64,000 nucleotides of DNA from Diadophis punctatus similis (GCA_023053685.1 JALIGW010000014.1:20074308-20138307); one strand, 5' to 3'. Positions 21,200 through 33,184 are shown, numbered from the stretch's first letter. Made by a program: numbers and translations. The notes: a model not told the origin generated them from the letters alone.

Positions 21200-23100
21200 G
21201 GGGGGGGACACCTCTAGGTTGAGACTCCTCCTGCTTTTGCCCCAGGAGATACAGAGCCCTACTGTCTCCTGGCTGTTTTCCCCCAGACAGGAGCATCCCT
21301 GCGAAGTAGACCTGAGTTTGGATCTTGCTGGTCCCAGTCCAACTCCTTCCCAAGCCCAACCACTGGCCTCAGTACAGGCTAAGCCACGATTCATTGCAAG
21401 CCGTTACACAAATCATGAACTTCAGGTTGCATTAGCCAGCCAAGGATGGTTAATAAACCATGCTTTAACCAACCATAGTTTAGCAGTGTGTGGGAAGCAG
21501 GTCTTTAAATAGATCGTTGACTGCATGGAATTTGAGAGGGCAAGTCAGTCAGTTGTGAGACACTTAATTTTCATTTAGTAGGCAAATACAAGGCTTTCTC
21601 CAGATTCAAACCATTATCAAAAACTGTATCAATTCATCCATACCATGTTTATTAGTTTGTTTATTCAATTTCTATAGGTGCCCATCTCAGTCAATCACTC
21701 TGGACAGGTTACAATTCAAATATATATTGCAATTCAAACACCCAGTTTATAGTGGCTAAGGTTGAGAAACACTGCTCTAAGATCACATGTTTGGGCATGG
21801 CAACTGAGCCTGTTTGGGCTTCCAAATCCTTGCCTCCTTTGTGCAAAGGAACCCCCAGATCTGAAACGTGCAACAAGTGGTCCATGATTTAGAGGCGCAA
21901 AACAAAAAATGGTTAGGTTCCACTGCAACGTTACTATTCTTTTAACCATGACATGTTGAATAAAACGAAGCCAATGGCAAGCAAGGAATCCACTTTTTGA
22001 CTCAATGTTTTGAAAACTGGGGCAAAATTAAAATAAAAAGTAGAATATTGGGGGAATATATTGGGGAATACGTTTCGCTTCTTACTTTGCTAAGACCCCC
22101 TGACTTGAACTGCAGGCATCTTGAATTTTCTCTTGTAATGAAAACATGGCTTGCTGAACCTGAAAGCTGAAGCAACTAAGGAAACATTCCAACAAATGTC
22201 ATTTCTTTTTTAAAGTTGATATTTTTCATAGAAACTAGGAATAAAAGTTCCAGAAATCCTCCAGTATTCAGTTTGCTTCCAGTGAAGATGAGGAATGCAA
22301 CCTGCGAACTCTGGTCAAACAACTTTGTTTGATTTGCTGGCTATTAGAGTTGAATGGGTGTTCAGTAATTGGTCATTTATTCTCAAAATAAGAAAACTTA
22401 TGTAGCTCAAGGTTGAACTATGGGGTCCTTGGTGCTCTCTGACCTTGCTTGCTGCTTGCAGACGTTCCATTATCCAACTAAGTAACATCAACAGTGCTAG
22501 AAGGGAGTGGGGTTTGCTCCCTCATTATACACAGTAACTTGCCCTGCCAATTTATATATTCTGTAATGTATTTTGTTTCCATTTCCATCTTTTGCTATTA
22601 AAGCGCTGCATATGTGGGATTACATATGCTCAAAAAATCCATGCAAAAGATACCTTTTGTTGGCTTGTTCACACATTGTAAACTCAAGTTCATATACTGA
22701 TTTAAATATCAAATTTGGAGACAGCCTAGCTCACTCACGGAGGGAATCTGGGTGGTGTACATAAAACATACAAACCATATAGACATTGCATTCCAACGGA
22801 AGATAGTTAAACAGGAATAAAATATTTAATGGGAGGGCTTGAAGTTGACTTTAACTAACATTCAACTCCTTGTATTGCCATGGTTCATCGATTTAATTTT
22901 CATGGCAGCAATATGGAAGCAGCTTACACTGCCGTCTTCTGAGATTTGTCTTACAATTTTTGACTTTTCTAGTATCTACCGTCAAAATAATAATAGATTT
23001 ATATGCTGCCTGTTTTCCAGCGACTCAAGGTAGAATCTGCTTGGCTTGATCAACCCCATCAACCAAATAAAATCTTCAGATTGACGTATTCCACAGACAC
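21200..23100. other. Intergenic stretch without recognised gene
   Basis: Upstream of MTMR8. A G-run sits at 21190-21208 and a LINE 3'-tail remnant at about 21646-21725 (ATAGGTGCCCATCTCAG). Short frames show no motifs. No divergent partner exon was recognised next to the CpG island. Confidence 0.45.
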
Positions 23101-23106
23101 TTGGTG

Positions 23107-23203
23107 TGCAGAAGCGTCCCGGGTGGGTGGGCGGAGCCTCCCACCGCCACCGCTACTGGTTCAGAGAACCGGGCCGAACCGGGAGCAACCCACCACTGCT
23201 CAA
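23107..23203 (-). mobile_element. Partial hAT-like MITE end
   Basis: GGAGCCTCCCACCGCCACC...TGGTTCAGAGAACCGGG...CAACCCACCACTG resembles the right end of the AGAACCGG-rich MITE group seen at 691-938. The other end is missing. Confidence 0.4.
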
Positions 23204-24448
23204 TCCCCACAACAGAAGAATGGATGGGAAAAGTGATGGAGATAGCAGAGGTGGCAAAATTGATTTTTAATTAGGGAGAAGAACATATCCAGCTTTGTTT
23301 CTACCTGGAAATTGCTTCTGGACTTTGTGCTCAAGACAGAAAAAAATTGAACTTTTGACACTGGGTTTTGCTGGGTTTAGTCATTTCACCCTTGTCGTGG
23401 TCAGATCATTTCCTTCTGAGGTTAGATTTCACGGCACCACTCCTCCACCGCAGGGAGGCGGGACCGATTAAGTGGTTCCGTCCCAGGCGCCTAATGGAAC
23501 CAGTAGGATTCCAGAGGGAACTTGGGGAGATACCTGAATCCTTGGTACACAATTCATCTGAGTCTCTGGTAGCTGCCTGGAACAGGGATCAGGGGCATTA
23601 GATCGGATTGCGCCTTTGCGACCTCTCCGTGGCATCGGATCCAGGAGGGCTCCTTGGTTTACTGAGGAGCTCCGGGAGATGAAACGCCACAAGAGACGTC
23701 TAGAGCGACGGTGGAGGTCCAGTAAAGCTGAATCTGACTGAACACTACTAAGAACTTTTATTAAGTCTTATTTAGTGGCAATACGGGCGGCAAAATGTTC
23801 GCATTTTTCTGCTCTTATTGCATCTGCCGATTCACGCCCAGCCGCTCTGTTTAGAGTGACTCGCTCCCTCCTTGCTAAGGGGGGAGTGGAGGAACCCTTG
23901 CAGGGCAGAGCTGAGGAATTTGCTCAGTTTCTGGCAGATAAAGTCACTCAGATTCGGACAGACCTGGACTCCGATTGGACAGGGCAAGCCAAGACGACAG
24001 GGGCGGGTCTTAGACTTGTTCTATGGGATGAATTTGAGCCTATCACTCCTGATGATGTTGACAAGGCCATAGGAGCGATGAGTGCCTCCACTTGTTTACT
24101 AGACCCGTGCCCCTCCTGGCTGGTTTCGGCCAGCAGGGAGGTGTCACGTGGCTGGCTCCAGTTGGTTGTGATCGCTTCTCTGAGAGAGGGATCCATCCCA
24201 CAGCCCTTAAAAGCTGCGGTGGTGAGGCCCCTCCTCAAGAAGCCTTCCCTGGACCCGGCGGATTTAAAGAACTTCTGTCCAGTCTCCAACCTACACTTTG
24301 TGGGTAAGGTTGTAGAGAAAGTGGTGGCGCTTCAACTCCTGTGGTTATTGGAAGACACTGATTATCTAGATCCCTTTCAATCGGGTTTCAGGCATGGCTA
24401 CAGCACAGAAACTGCTTTGGTCACCCTGATGGATGATCTCTGGCGAGC

Positions 24449-24453
24449 CCGGG
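24449..24453 (+). repeat. Gypsy target-site duplication, left
   Basis: CCGGG directly before the 5' LTR; repeated at 30088-30092 directly after the 3' LTR. Five base pairs is the usual length for this integrase group. Confidence 0.95.
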
Positions 24454-24826
24454 TGTCAGACTCCAGACTCTGCCATTCAAAAGGAGAAGGGGGGTCTTGG
24501 CTCTGCTTGATCAAAAGGTTATAACATATCCGGATCCCAGACACCTGGGAGCCTTCTCATCTTAAGATAGGGTTTTATGAGGGGTAATTGCAAGTCAGTT
24601 TGAATGGAAGAGAGGCTGGGAACGTAACCATCTGGTCACACATTTGTGGATTGATTATGCTGAATGGGGTGGGGCATTAAGGTTAAATATGCTTGCCTTG
24701 CCTGAAGGCATTTAGACTTTGCTTTGAACGAATGGATGTTATACAGATGCAAAATAAAGGAATCCTTTTGAGAACACTGACTCAGAAGTTCGTACTTTAA
24801 TTGCGGCTGGAAAGACATTCCTTACA
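24454..24826 (+). repeat. 5' LTR of gypsy element
   Basis: 373 bp beginning TGTCAGACTCC and ending CATTCCTTACA. Contains a TATA-like TTAAATAT (24683-24690), a likely transcript start near 24714 and AATAAA at 24753-24758. Compared with the 3' LTR only four transitions differ. Confidence 0.95.
24683..24690 (+). promoter_or_regulatory. TATA-like box in gypsy 5' LTR
   Basis: TTAAATAT lies about 30 nt before AGACTTTGCTTT (24714-24725), the segment complementary to the primer site. In self-priming elements that segment is the very 5' end of the RNA, so the spacing fits. Confidence 0.6.
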
Positions 24827-24827
24827 G

Positions 24828-24839
24828 AAAGCAAAGTCT
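24828..24839 (+). other. Self-priming primer-binding site of gypsy element
   Basis: AAAGCAAAGTCT starts two bases after the 5' LTR. It is the exact reverse complement of AGACTTTGCTTT at 24714-24725 in the LTR (also 29975-29986). The site does not look like the complement of a tRNA 3' end (no TGG start). This is the arrangement of Tf1-type elements, whose RNA 5' end folds back to prime. Confidence 0.8.
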
Positions 24840-24894
24840 GCAAAATCGGTCAACCCAGAGAGTAACTTTGCTCTACTGAGGGGACCAGGCAATC

Positions 24895-27800
24895 ATGGCT
24901 GAACAAAACCGGGAACAGGAGGAAATTGAATGCTGGGGGGAGACACCAATCACCCCCCAGGCGGAGGCCTGTTCCGCACTCCCCAGCAAAGAGGCTGAGG
25001 GAGGTTTCGAGACCTCTGAGAAGCCCCGCTGGTCTATCGGCATTGGGAAAAAAGATAGCTGGGGTGGGAGAACCAGAGGAGTCACCCTTAATCGAAGGAA
25101 TCGGAAGCCTCGTTGGGAATTGGAGCTAGAAGCTCTCATGGACCAGGAGGAGCCAACCGAAGCACCTCTAAGGGAGGGGCGGTTGAAGAGATACCTATCC
25201 CAGCTGGTGATGGAAACATTGGAAAATCTCAACATCCGAGGGACCCCAGAACGACGAATAACGAGCGCTGGGAGCATAGCAACCGCTGAGGAGACTGGGG
25301 GGCCCAACAACCTCCAGGAAGCCGGAATTCAGATGGAGGATGCGGCAAGGGACCCAACAAACCCCACTAGGGCAGCACATGCAGCGGCACCTCTTCCTAA
25401 CCAACTCCAAGCCCAACAACTAGAAAGGAAAACTCCCCCCCTGGGAGTAAAGTTTGATGGGGACCCGCAACAATTGGGATTCTTCGTAGCACACGTGCTC
25501 ACCTATATGCAAGAATATGGACATGAGTTCCAAACACAGGGATCCCGAGTGTGAGCAGTTACCTTAGCTCTGGAAGGAGCCGCTGCCAGATGGATGGTGA
25601 CCCTACATAACGACGACACACCCGAACTGCGCAACTTTAACCAATTCATGATGGCCCTACGACGATGGTTCAAGGACCCACTGGCAGACCGCAAAGCACG
25701 TGATCGTATTAAGGTGGTGAAACAGGCACGATGACCAGTGGCGGAGTACACTGAAGAATTCCGGGACCTCGCATGTCGGTTAAACTGGCCAGAAGACATC
25801 CTGGTAAGCTGTTTTAAGGATGGACTGAGTGACGATCTGTATAATGCCTGCATGGCTAGGGGTGCACCGAATCATCTGCATGAGTGGTACCTCACCGCTG
25901 AAGAAGCGGAGATTGATATGGCTAGGAATCAGTACCGTATGGGGAGAGCATGGAAGAAATCCCCACCCCAATGGGGGAAAGAGCCCTTCAGAAGGCAACA
26001 AGGCTTTTCCCCTAAACCTCCAATCTGTTACAAGTGTGGGAAGGAGGGACACCGAGCACCCGAATGCTGGCCCCAAACACCCACCCGGAAACCCGAACGC
26101 CAAACGGGGGAGAGACCAGTGAGACCCATCCAGCGTGGGAGGGAAACAGCCCTGAGGAGCAGCGAGATGGTAGGACCACCACCCCCTCCTCCCGCTGGAG
26201 ACAACATCCCGGCATTTCGAAGGGAAGATCCAGCATCGTTCGAGAGCGATCCGGAGGATGAACCACTGGTAAGCAAACCAATTGAACCGCTCACCCTCCC
26301 TCTCAGACCATTTATTCCTAACCAAGAGGAGGGAAAAAATATCTCCGCATTAGTAGACTCAGGGTGCACCCGTTGCTTAATCAGCCCAACCCTAATCAGG
26401 GAGCTGGGAATCACAGTGAGAAAGCTGAGAAATCCCATCGCGTTTTGCCAACTGGATGGGTCAATAGCAGGGGGGGAGTCGGCTGCTTTTGCCACGGAAC
26501 CCCTGAAAATAGGCATTGAGAGCCACGAAGAGGAACTTACGTTTATAGTAGCACCTGGTATGGCATGGCCACTAGTCTTGGGACTCGCATGGCTAAAAAA
26601 GTGGAATCCAAGAATAAATTGGGAGCAAGGCACCATAAAATTCCAAATGCTCGTGACTGTTGCGGAGGACCCACAGATAGGAACTGAGGGGGCTGAACGC
26701 AGGGAAACAGCCATGCCTGGTCATAGCGTGGCAACAGAAGGCATACCCAAGGAATACAAAGACTTGGCAGAGGTTTTTAGCAAAGCAGCTTCAGATGAAC
26801 TTCCCCCGCATCACGCATCTGACTGTGCAATAGAAATCTTACCTGGGGCTAAACTACCTAAACCAAAAATGTATAGCATGTCACCGGGGGAGTTAGAGAA
26901 ACTGAGTGCTTTCATTGAGAAAAACCTAGCAAGGGGTTTCATTGAACCAGCCAGACCAAAGATAGCAGCCCCGGTGCTATTTAGAGAGAAGAAAGATGGC
27001 ACAAAACGCTTATGTGTCGATTTCAGAAACCTAAACTCGATAAGTGTTGAAAACATGTATCCCCTCCCCCTGATGAAAGATATGCTGGCCCACCGCACAA
27101 AAGGGAAATTTTTTTTCCAAACTAGACATCAGGGAGGCATACTACCGAATCAGGATTAAGGAGGGGGATGAATGGAAAACGGCATTCAACACCCCCCTGG
27201 GATGCTACCAATTCAAGGTGCTCCCTTTTGGGCTACAAGGGGCACCTGCAGTATTTATGCAATTAATCAACGATGTGTTACGTGAACATTTATACAAAGG
27301 GGTCCTTGTTTATTTAGATGATATTCTATTATACTCAGAGACTGAGGCTGAACATGTTAAATTGGTGAGGGCAGTGCTGAGCAAACTCCGCGAGGCAAAA
27401 CTTTATGCCAAACTCTCAAAATGTGAATTCCACTGAGAAAAAATTGATTACTTGGGGTATCATATTTCACACCAGGGCATAGAAATGGATCCTCAAAAAG
27501 TGCAGACGGTACTCGATTGGGAAACGCCTTGCACACGCAAGCAGCTGCAAAGTTTCCTGGGGTTTGCAAATTTCTATCACCAATTTATCCCCGCATTTGC
27601 TCAAATTGCCCTGCCCATCACAAAACTGCTAAGAACAAAGGGGGAGGGAGATCCTAAACTGAGACAGCCCGTGAATTGGACAATGGAATGCCAGGCAGCA
27701 TTTGAAAAACTAAAACGACTGTTCTCAACAGAACCAATTTTGAAGTACCCAGACACAGAAAAACCCTTCATAATACAAGCAGATTCTAGCGATGTGGCAA

Positions 27801-29652
27801 TAGGAGCAATCCTACTCCAGAGTAATGAGCAAGGACAGCTACAGCCATGTGCGTATACATCCAGGAAACTAAGTGAAACTGAACAAAGGTGGGCAATCTG
27901 GGAAAAGAAGCTTATGTGGTGCGATGGGCACTTTTAACTTGGAGACAATTCTTAGAAGGGAGTAAGATCCCTTTTGAAGTCTGGACTGACCACAAAAACT
28001 TAGAAGCCTTAAAGACACCAAGGAAACTATCTCCTAAACAGGTTCGTTGGGCGCAATACTTCAAACGGTTCGAGTTTACTCTTAAATTTATCCCTGGGGG
28101 GAAAAACTTTCTAGCAGACGCACTGTCCAGAAAGCCACAATACAATTGTGTGAAATCAGAGATATTTAAACCTCTAGTACAAACAAATCAATTGGCAGCC
28201 AAAGTAATCACCAGGTCCCAAGGAGGAGAAGGCGCATTGAGGGACGCAGACGTCACTCACGCTTTTAAACAAGCATTAGTCAACGATGAATGGGTTTTGA
28301 ACCACAAATCCAGTTGCGTGATGAAAGATGAATTAGCTTGGGTAGGTGACAAACTTTATGTACCCGCTAGCCAAAGATTACGTTTAATGGAAAGGTGCCA
28401 CGACTCTAGATTAGCTGGACATTTTGGTTTTGTAAAAACTTTACACTTAATAAAGAGACAATTTTGGTGGCCTTTGTTGAAAAAGGACATAGAAAGCTAT
28501 GTAGCAAGTTGCCCCATTTGTGCTGCAGCAAAAAGACGACAGGGGAAAACTCCAGGACTTCTACAGAAAGTAGCTGAGCCGTCAGCCCCATGGGAAGAAA
28601 TTGCTATGGATTTTATTGTAGAACTACCGGAAAGTGGGGGAAACACGGTCATTTGGGTTGTGACAGACTTGTTTTCAAAACAAGCACATTTTATTCCTTG
28701 CCAAAAGATCCCAACTGCCAAAGGCTTGGCTAGACTGTTTCTAATACACATTTATCGTCTTCATGGAGCTCCTAAAAGAATAATCTTGGATAGGGGAGTC
28801 CAATTCACCTCCAATTTTTGGAAGGCGTTTTTGGACTTACTTGGTACCGCCCAAGGATTAAGCTCCTCCCATCATCCTCAGTCAAATGGAAATTGTGAAA
28901 AATTGAATGTCGTTCTTGAACAGTATCTAAGATGTATTATTAATTTTCAACAGGACAATTGGACTGAACTTTTACCATTTGCAGAGGTTCATTTAATAAC
29001 TCTGTACATTCAAGTACAGGTTTTACACCTTTTAGAGTAGCAAGACTTGGGCAAGACTTCAGCCCAATGCCGGAACTACCCACAGAAAAACCCACTATCC
29101 CCTCACTTAAGGAGTGGATAGAAAATTTGCAAAACACATGGCTAGCAGTCAGGTTAGCTTTACAGGAGGCTAGAGAGGCTTTCAAAATTCAAGCTGACAA
29201 GAAAAGAGTAGAGCCTAAACCTTTCCATGTTGGGGATAGAGTATATTTATCTACAAAATTCTTGAGATCGTTACAACCATCAAAAAAATTAGGGCCTAAT
29301 TTTATTGGGCCTTTTACTATTAGCAGGATCATTAACCCAGTAGTGGTTGAATTGGCTCTTCCAAAAACACTTAGACAAGTCCACATTTCACATTAGTTTA
29401 CTCAAGAGAGAGGTAACCTCGTCACTTAGACCAGTGGTAGCTGCACCACCTGCCCCAATCATGATAGAAGGGGAACAACACTTTGAAATCAAGGAAATTC
29501 TTGACTCTAGAATCCACAGAGGGAAGACCCAGTATCTGGTAGCTTGGAAACATTTGCCTTCTTCACAGAACGAGTGGGTCGCTAAACAACATGTGAAAGC
29601 TCCTATCTTATTGAGAAGATTCCATTCCCAATACCCTAACAAACCTTGTTAA
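24895..29652 (+). pseudogene. Gypsy gag-pol, broken
   Basis: The frame opens at ATG 24895. Gag carries a capsid-like region and a CCHC knuckle (CYKCGKEGHRAPEC, about 26026-26067). Protease has VDSGCTRC near 26355. RT starts near 26980 (FREKKDGTKRLCVDFRNLN) and has YLDDILLY at about 27310. RNase H has QADSSDVAIGAILL near 27775. Integrase has an H-H-C-C finger (28400-28520), D in AMDFIVELP, D in LDRGVQF and E in NCEKLN. The chromodomain is near 29485-29600 (FEIKEILDSR, YLVAWKHLP). Lesions: TGA at 25552 and 25732, a frameshift in the T-run near 27108, TGA at 27434, and frameshifts near 27900, 29000 and 29390. Gag and pol share one frame before the first shift. Confidence 0.9.
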
Positions 29653-29701
29653 TATATCATAATTGATTCTGCTTATGTCTTACAGGTGGACCTTTTTTCT
29701 C

Positions 29702-29714
29702 TTAAGGGGCAGCA
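29702..29714 (+). other. Gypsy polypurine tract
   Basis: The purine-rich run AAGGGGCAGCA abuts the 3' LTR start TGTCAG at 29715, the expected primer position for plus-strand synthesis. The run has one C near its end. Confidence 0.65.
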
Positions 29715-30087
29715 TGTCAGACTCCAGACTCTGCCATTCAAAAGGAGAAGGGAGGTCTTGGCTCTGCTTGATCAAAAGGTTATAACATATCTGGATCCCA
29801 GACACCTGGGAGCCTTCTCATCTTAAGATAGGGTTTTATGAGGGGTAATTGCAAGTCAGTTTGAATGGAAGAGAGGCTGGGAACGTAACCATCTGGTCAC
29901 ACATTTGTGGATTGATTATGCTGAATGGGGTGGGGCATTAAGGTTAAATATGCTTGCCTTGCCTGAAGGCATTTAGACTTTGCTTTGAACGAATGGACGT
30001 TATACAGATGCAAAATAAAGGAATCCTTTTGAGAACACTGACCCAGAAGTTCGTACTTTAATTGCGGCTGGAAAGACATTCCTTACA
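29715..30087 (+). repeat. 3' LTR of gypsy element
   Basis: 373 bp, same limits and length as the 5' LTR, followed by CCGGG and the continuation of the host L2. Confidence 0.95.
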
Positions 30088-31620
30088 CCGGGATGGAGGT
30101 CATTCCTCCATCCTGGTGCTACTTGACCTCTCAGAGACTTTCAATACCATTGACCATGGTATCCTTCTGCGCCGACTCGGCGAGTTGGGAGTGGGAGGTA
30201 CTGTTTTACGATGGTTCTCCTCCTAACTCTCTGATAGGACGCAGTCAGTGTTGACAGGGGGTCAGAAGTCGGCCCCTAGGCCCCTGATTTGCGGGGTGCC
30301 TCAGGGCTAGGTCCTCTCACCTATCCTGTTTAACATTTACATGAAACCGCTGGGTGAGATCATCCGACGACACGGGGTGAGGTATCAGCAATATGCTGAT
30401 GATACCCAGTTGTACATCTCCACCCCATCTCAGTTCAGGGAAGCAGCTGATGTAATGTGCCGCTGCCTGGACGATGTTAGGGTCTGGATGGGAATGAATA
30501 GGCTCAAGCTCAATCCTGACGACAAGACCGAATGGCTGTGGATATTGCCCCCTAGGGATCATGTTGACTGCCCCTCCTTGGTTCTTGGGGGAGAGAAATT
30601 AGCTCCCTCGGAACAGGTTCGCAATTTGGGTGTTCTCCTAGATCCACAGCTAAAATTGGAGCAACATCTGTCAGCTGTGGCTAGGGGGACCTTTGCACAG
30701 GTTCGCCTGGTGCACCAATTGCGACCCTACTTAGAGAGGGAGGCTTTACTCACAGTCACTCATGCCCTTGTCACCTCACGGCTGGACTACTGTAATGCGC
30801 TCTACATGGGGCTACCCTCAAAGAGTATCCGGAGACTGCAATTGGTGCAAAATGCAGCTGCGCGAGCTATGGTGGGTGTTCCCAGATACACCCACATAAC
30901 ACCCATTCTCCGCCAGCTGCATTGGCTGCCCATTAGTCTCCGGATGCAATTTAAGGTGCTGGTTTTAACCTTTAAAGCCCTACACGGCTCAGGGCCAGGT
31001 TATCTCCGGGACCGCATCCTACCGCATACCTCCCTATGACCGGTTAGGTCCCACAGAGTTGGTCTCCTCCAGGTCCCATCAACCAATGCCGGTTGGTGGG
31101 ATCACGGGGGAGAGCCTTCTCTGTGGGAGCTCCGTCTCTCTGGAACTAACTCCCACCAGAGATCCGGACTATCCCCACCCTACTGGCCTTCCATAAAGCC
31201 GTGAAGACATGGCTCTTCCTGCAGGCGGGGTGAAAAGTGATCTTATTCCCCATGGATGACTGTTTTTTTAAAATTTTGTAATTTTTAAATTGTTTTTTAT
31301 TATATTTCTGAAATGTTCTTATTTTCTGCTGTATGCCACCCTGAGTCCTACAGGATTGGGCGGCCTATAAGAACTTTTAATTAAATTAAATTAATATACG
31401 TAATTCGTTGTTACAGAAATGGCTATTTCTTAAATTAATAATACAAAAAGTTTGTACTTTATTCTACTAAAAAAACTTTGGAAGTAGATACTTTTTTGCA
31501 TTCCCCTTGAACTATACTTCACTTCTCTTACCTATTTCCCCCCTTGCCTATTTCCTTCTCATCTTTATTTTCATTTGTATTTTATATTATAACTTTAATA
31601 AAACTCTTTTAAAAAGGAGA

Positions 31621-32500
31621 AAAGGTTGGTTTACAAAATAGCATTATGTATGAAGCCCAGTCACTGTGGTTGATGTAGCAAATCATCACTATATAAAATG
31701 ATGACTTATGATGGTGTAGGATGTAGAAATTCAGTCTGCTACTTTAACAGAATCTTTCCCAGTCTGGTATAACTTCTAAAACTGAAATAACTGTATATGA
31801 AGGTTTCCCAAAGGGTTCAAAATTGTGGCCATTTAAAAAATGAGAGGGAGGATTAGTTATCTCTCAGGCCAGCTTAGGCTGTGTTGACAGCGGTGGGGGG
31901 CTGTCTCTTATCTGTGAAAATGAAATATTATTTTTAAGGAATAGCAGCAGGTAAGCTGAAAAAGGGACTGGAGCTGCAATCAATTTCAGCTTAAGTGTCC
32001 AAAACTTTCTCAAGATGTTTTACCAAGATAGAAGTGAGCTCAATGGCTCCTTCACACAATATGCATTCCTCTGAGTAGTAATATAAAATGGTTTGCATAG
32101 CATGCCAAGTCCAAACAAATATTTTTTAATGAGGGGTTAAAATGATGGTTTGATCCACGCAACCTGCTGTTGGGTCCTGAGAATCCCAGCTCTCAATTCT
32201 ACTTTTGCCAAGTCGGTTGTGTGAATGAAGCCCTCCAGCACATACTTTCAAGTAGACCTCAACAGAATTGTATTGGCAATATTTCTTCTTACCCTTCAGA
32301 CAGAAAGGGTTGAAGGGCAAAATGGAAACAAGCCATAAGGAAAGAAAATCACCTTGGGGAACCCAGTGGGAGAGAAACTCATCATAAAAGGCAGACTTTT
32401 ATAAAATAAAGAATTTGGGAGAATACATTTCACTGGATGATGATGATAATATTTTGCAGAAGCTGCTGCACTGAAAAAAAAACTAACCTCCAGCCTGCCT
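31621..32500. other. Intergenic stretch without recognised feature
   Basis: AT-rich sequence between the nested repeats and the promoter of the plus-strand gene. No exon or repeat family was recognised; an (AC)n tract lies at 32503-32518. Confidence 0.5.
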
Positions 32501-32559
32501 ACACACACACACACACACTGCTCCCCCTTTGAGAGAGAGACGGGGTGAATGGGAAGGAT

Positions 32560-32800
32560 CGGGCCGCGCTCTTCCCTACCCTGGTCCCACAGAGGCCCTG
32601 GTAGGGTATAAAACCCGATCCATACCCGGGAACCAAGCCAGACCAGAAACGGCCCAGCAGCTTCGGGAGCGAAGGTTGCCTTTCAGTGGGACCCTCGTCG
32701 TGGGCACTGAAAGCCGCTGGGTCCTTATTGATGGGGCGGGATGGGGGCCACCAGGCTGGTCCCGCGGAGGCTTTGGCGGACTATAAAGGATGCGCCTCCG
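32560..32800 (+). promoter_or_regulatory. GC-rich promoter with two TATA boxes
   Basis: Two similar segments each carry a TATA box: GGTCCCACAGAGGCCCTGG...GGTATAAAACC (TATAAA near 32608) and GGTCCCGCGGAGGCTTTGG...GACTATAAAGG (TATAAA near 32781). They lie about 173 bp apart and look like a duplicated core promoter. The second is about 110 bp before the ATG at 32891. Confidence 0.55.
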
Positions 32801-32890
32801 CGGAGCTGCAGCGTTTGCGGACCGGGGGCGGGCCAGGACCTTGGCCAGGCTGCCCCGACGGCACCCCTGCCCGGCTGGAGGCGCTGCGCC

Positions 32891-33184
32891 ATGGCCGGTC
32901 CCGCGCTGGGTGCTCTGCTCCTGCTGCTGCTGGCTGGCAGAGCCTCGGAGGGCGAGCTGTGTCCCCAAGAAGGCGCCCTTCGCTGCCCGCAGCAGCGTGA
33001 CGGTGCGGACGCCCAGATGTGCTGCGCTGTCTGCCGCCTGTTTTCCTGCTGCCCGGCCGGAGAAGCGCAGCTGGGGAGGCAGCGGTGCCCGCGGGAGGTC
33101 CCGGACATCCGAGACCCTCGACCACCCAGCCCTCATCCCCGACCAAGCTGTCCACGGAGGCCTCGACCCACAAGTTTATGGAGG
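32891..33184 (+). CDS. Exon 1 of putative Cys-rich membrane protein gene
   Basis: The ATG at 32891 (context GCGCCATGG) opens a frame with a clear signal peptide (MAGPALGALLLLLLAG) followed by a Cys-rich segment (CPQEGALRCPQQ, MCCAVCRLFSCC). A strong donor, AGG|GTAAGGGTG, follows 33184. In this frame the exon ends at phase 0, but exon 2 needs phase 1. The +1-shifted frame gives a Ser/Thr-rich stalk (STTQPSSPTKLSTEASTHKF) that joins exon 2 in phase. So the signal/Cys part and the stalk part lie in different frames: a lost base, an assembly error or pseudogenisation. The Cys pattern recalls small Shisa/WBP1/VOPP1-like proteins; no firm family is assigned. Confidence 0.55.

Larger units (their letters stand above)
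24454..30087 (+). mobile_element. Complete Ty3/gypsy chromovirus, Tf1/sushi-like
   Basis: A 5634-bp LTR retrotransposon with 373-bp LTRs, a 5-bp duplication CCGGG and one continuous gag-pol region with gag, protease, RT, RNase H, integrase and a C-terminal chromodomain, all in the gypsy order. The single gag-pol frame, the chromodomain and the self-complementary primer site place it with the Tf1/sushi group. The LTRs differ at four of 373 positions, all transitions, so it is young, yet several stops and frameshifts break the coding region. It has no env. It sits in an L2, on the L2's strand. Confidence 0.95.
23376..31394 (+). mobile_element. L2-clade LINE split by a gypsy element
   Basis: Left part 23376-24453: endonuclease end (PLSWSDHFLLRLDF), linker, and RT start up to TLMDDLWRAR. 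Right part 30093-31394: continues GATGGAGGTCATTC..., then LLDLSETFNT-like text, YADDTQLY (about 30393) and the C-terminal RT domain to ILPHTSL (31038), with the hairpin 3' end and a (TTAAA)n tail. It is 5'-truncated, with several frame lesions. The break point carries the gypsy target duplication CCGGG. Confidence 0.85.
23215..31620 (+). mobile_element. L1 3' remnant split by L2 (itself split by gypsy)
   Basis: 23215-23375 reads the L1 ORF2 C terminus (KVMEIAEVAKL) and the start of its 3'UTR (ACTGGGTTTTGCTGG). The homologous 3'UTR text resumes at about 31395 (CGTTGTTACAGAAATGGCT, TACTTTATTCTACTAAAAA) and runs to about 31620. The colinear order matches the uninterrupted remnant at 14555-14889, so the L2 inserted here later. 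Confidence 0.65.

Noticed and set aside
20682..21394. Several long frames in the CpG island
   Set aside because: GC-driven shadows of the MTMR8 first exon and promoter; only the frame with a matching donor and phase was kept.
24454..30087. Endogenous retrovirus
   Set aside because: No envelope frame, a chromodomain in the integrase, and the Tf1/sushi arrangement show a gypsy retrotransposon.
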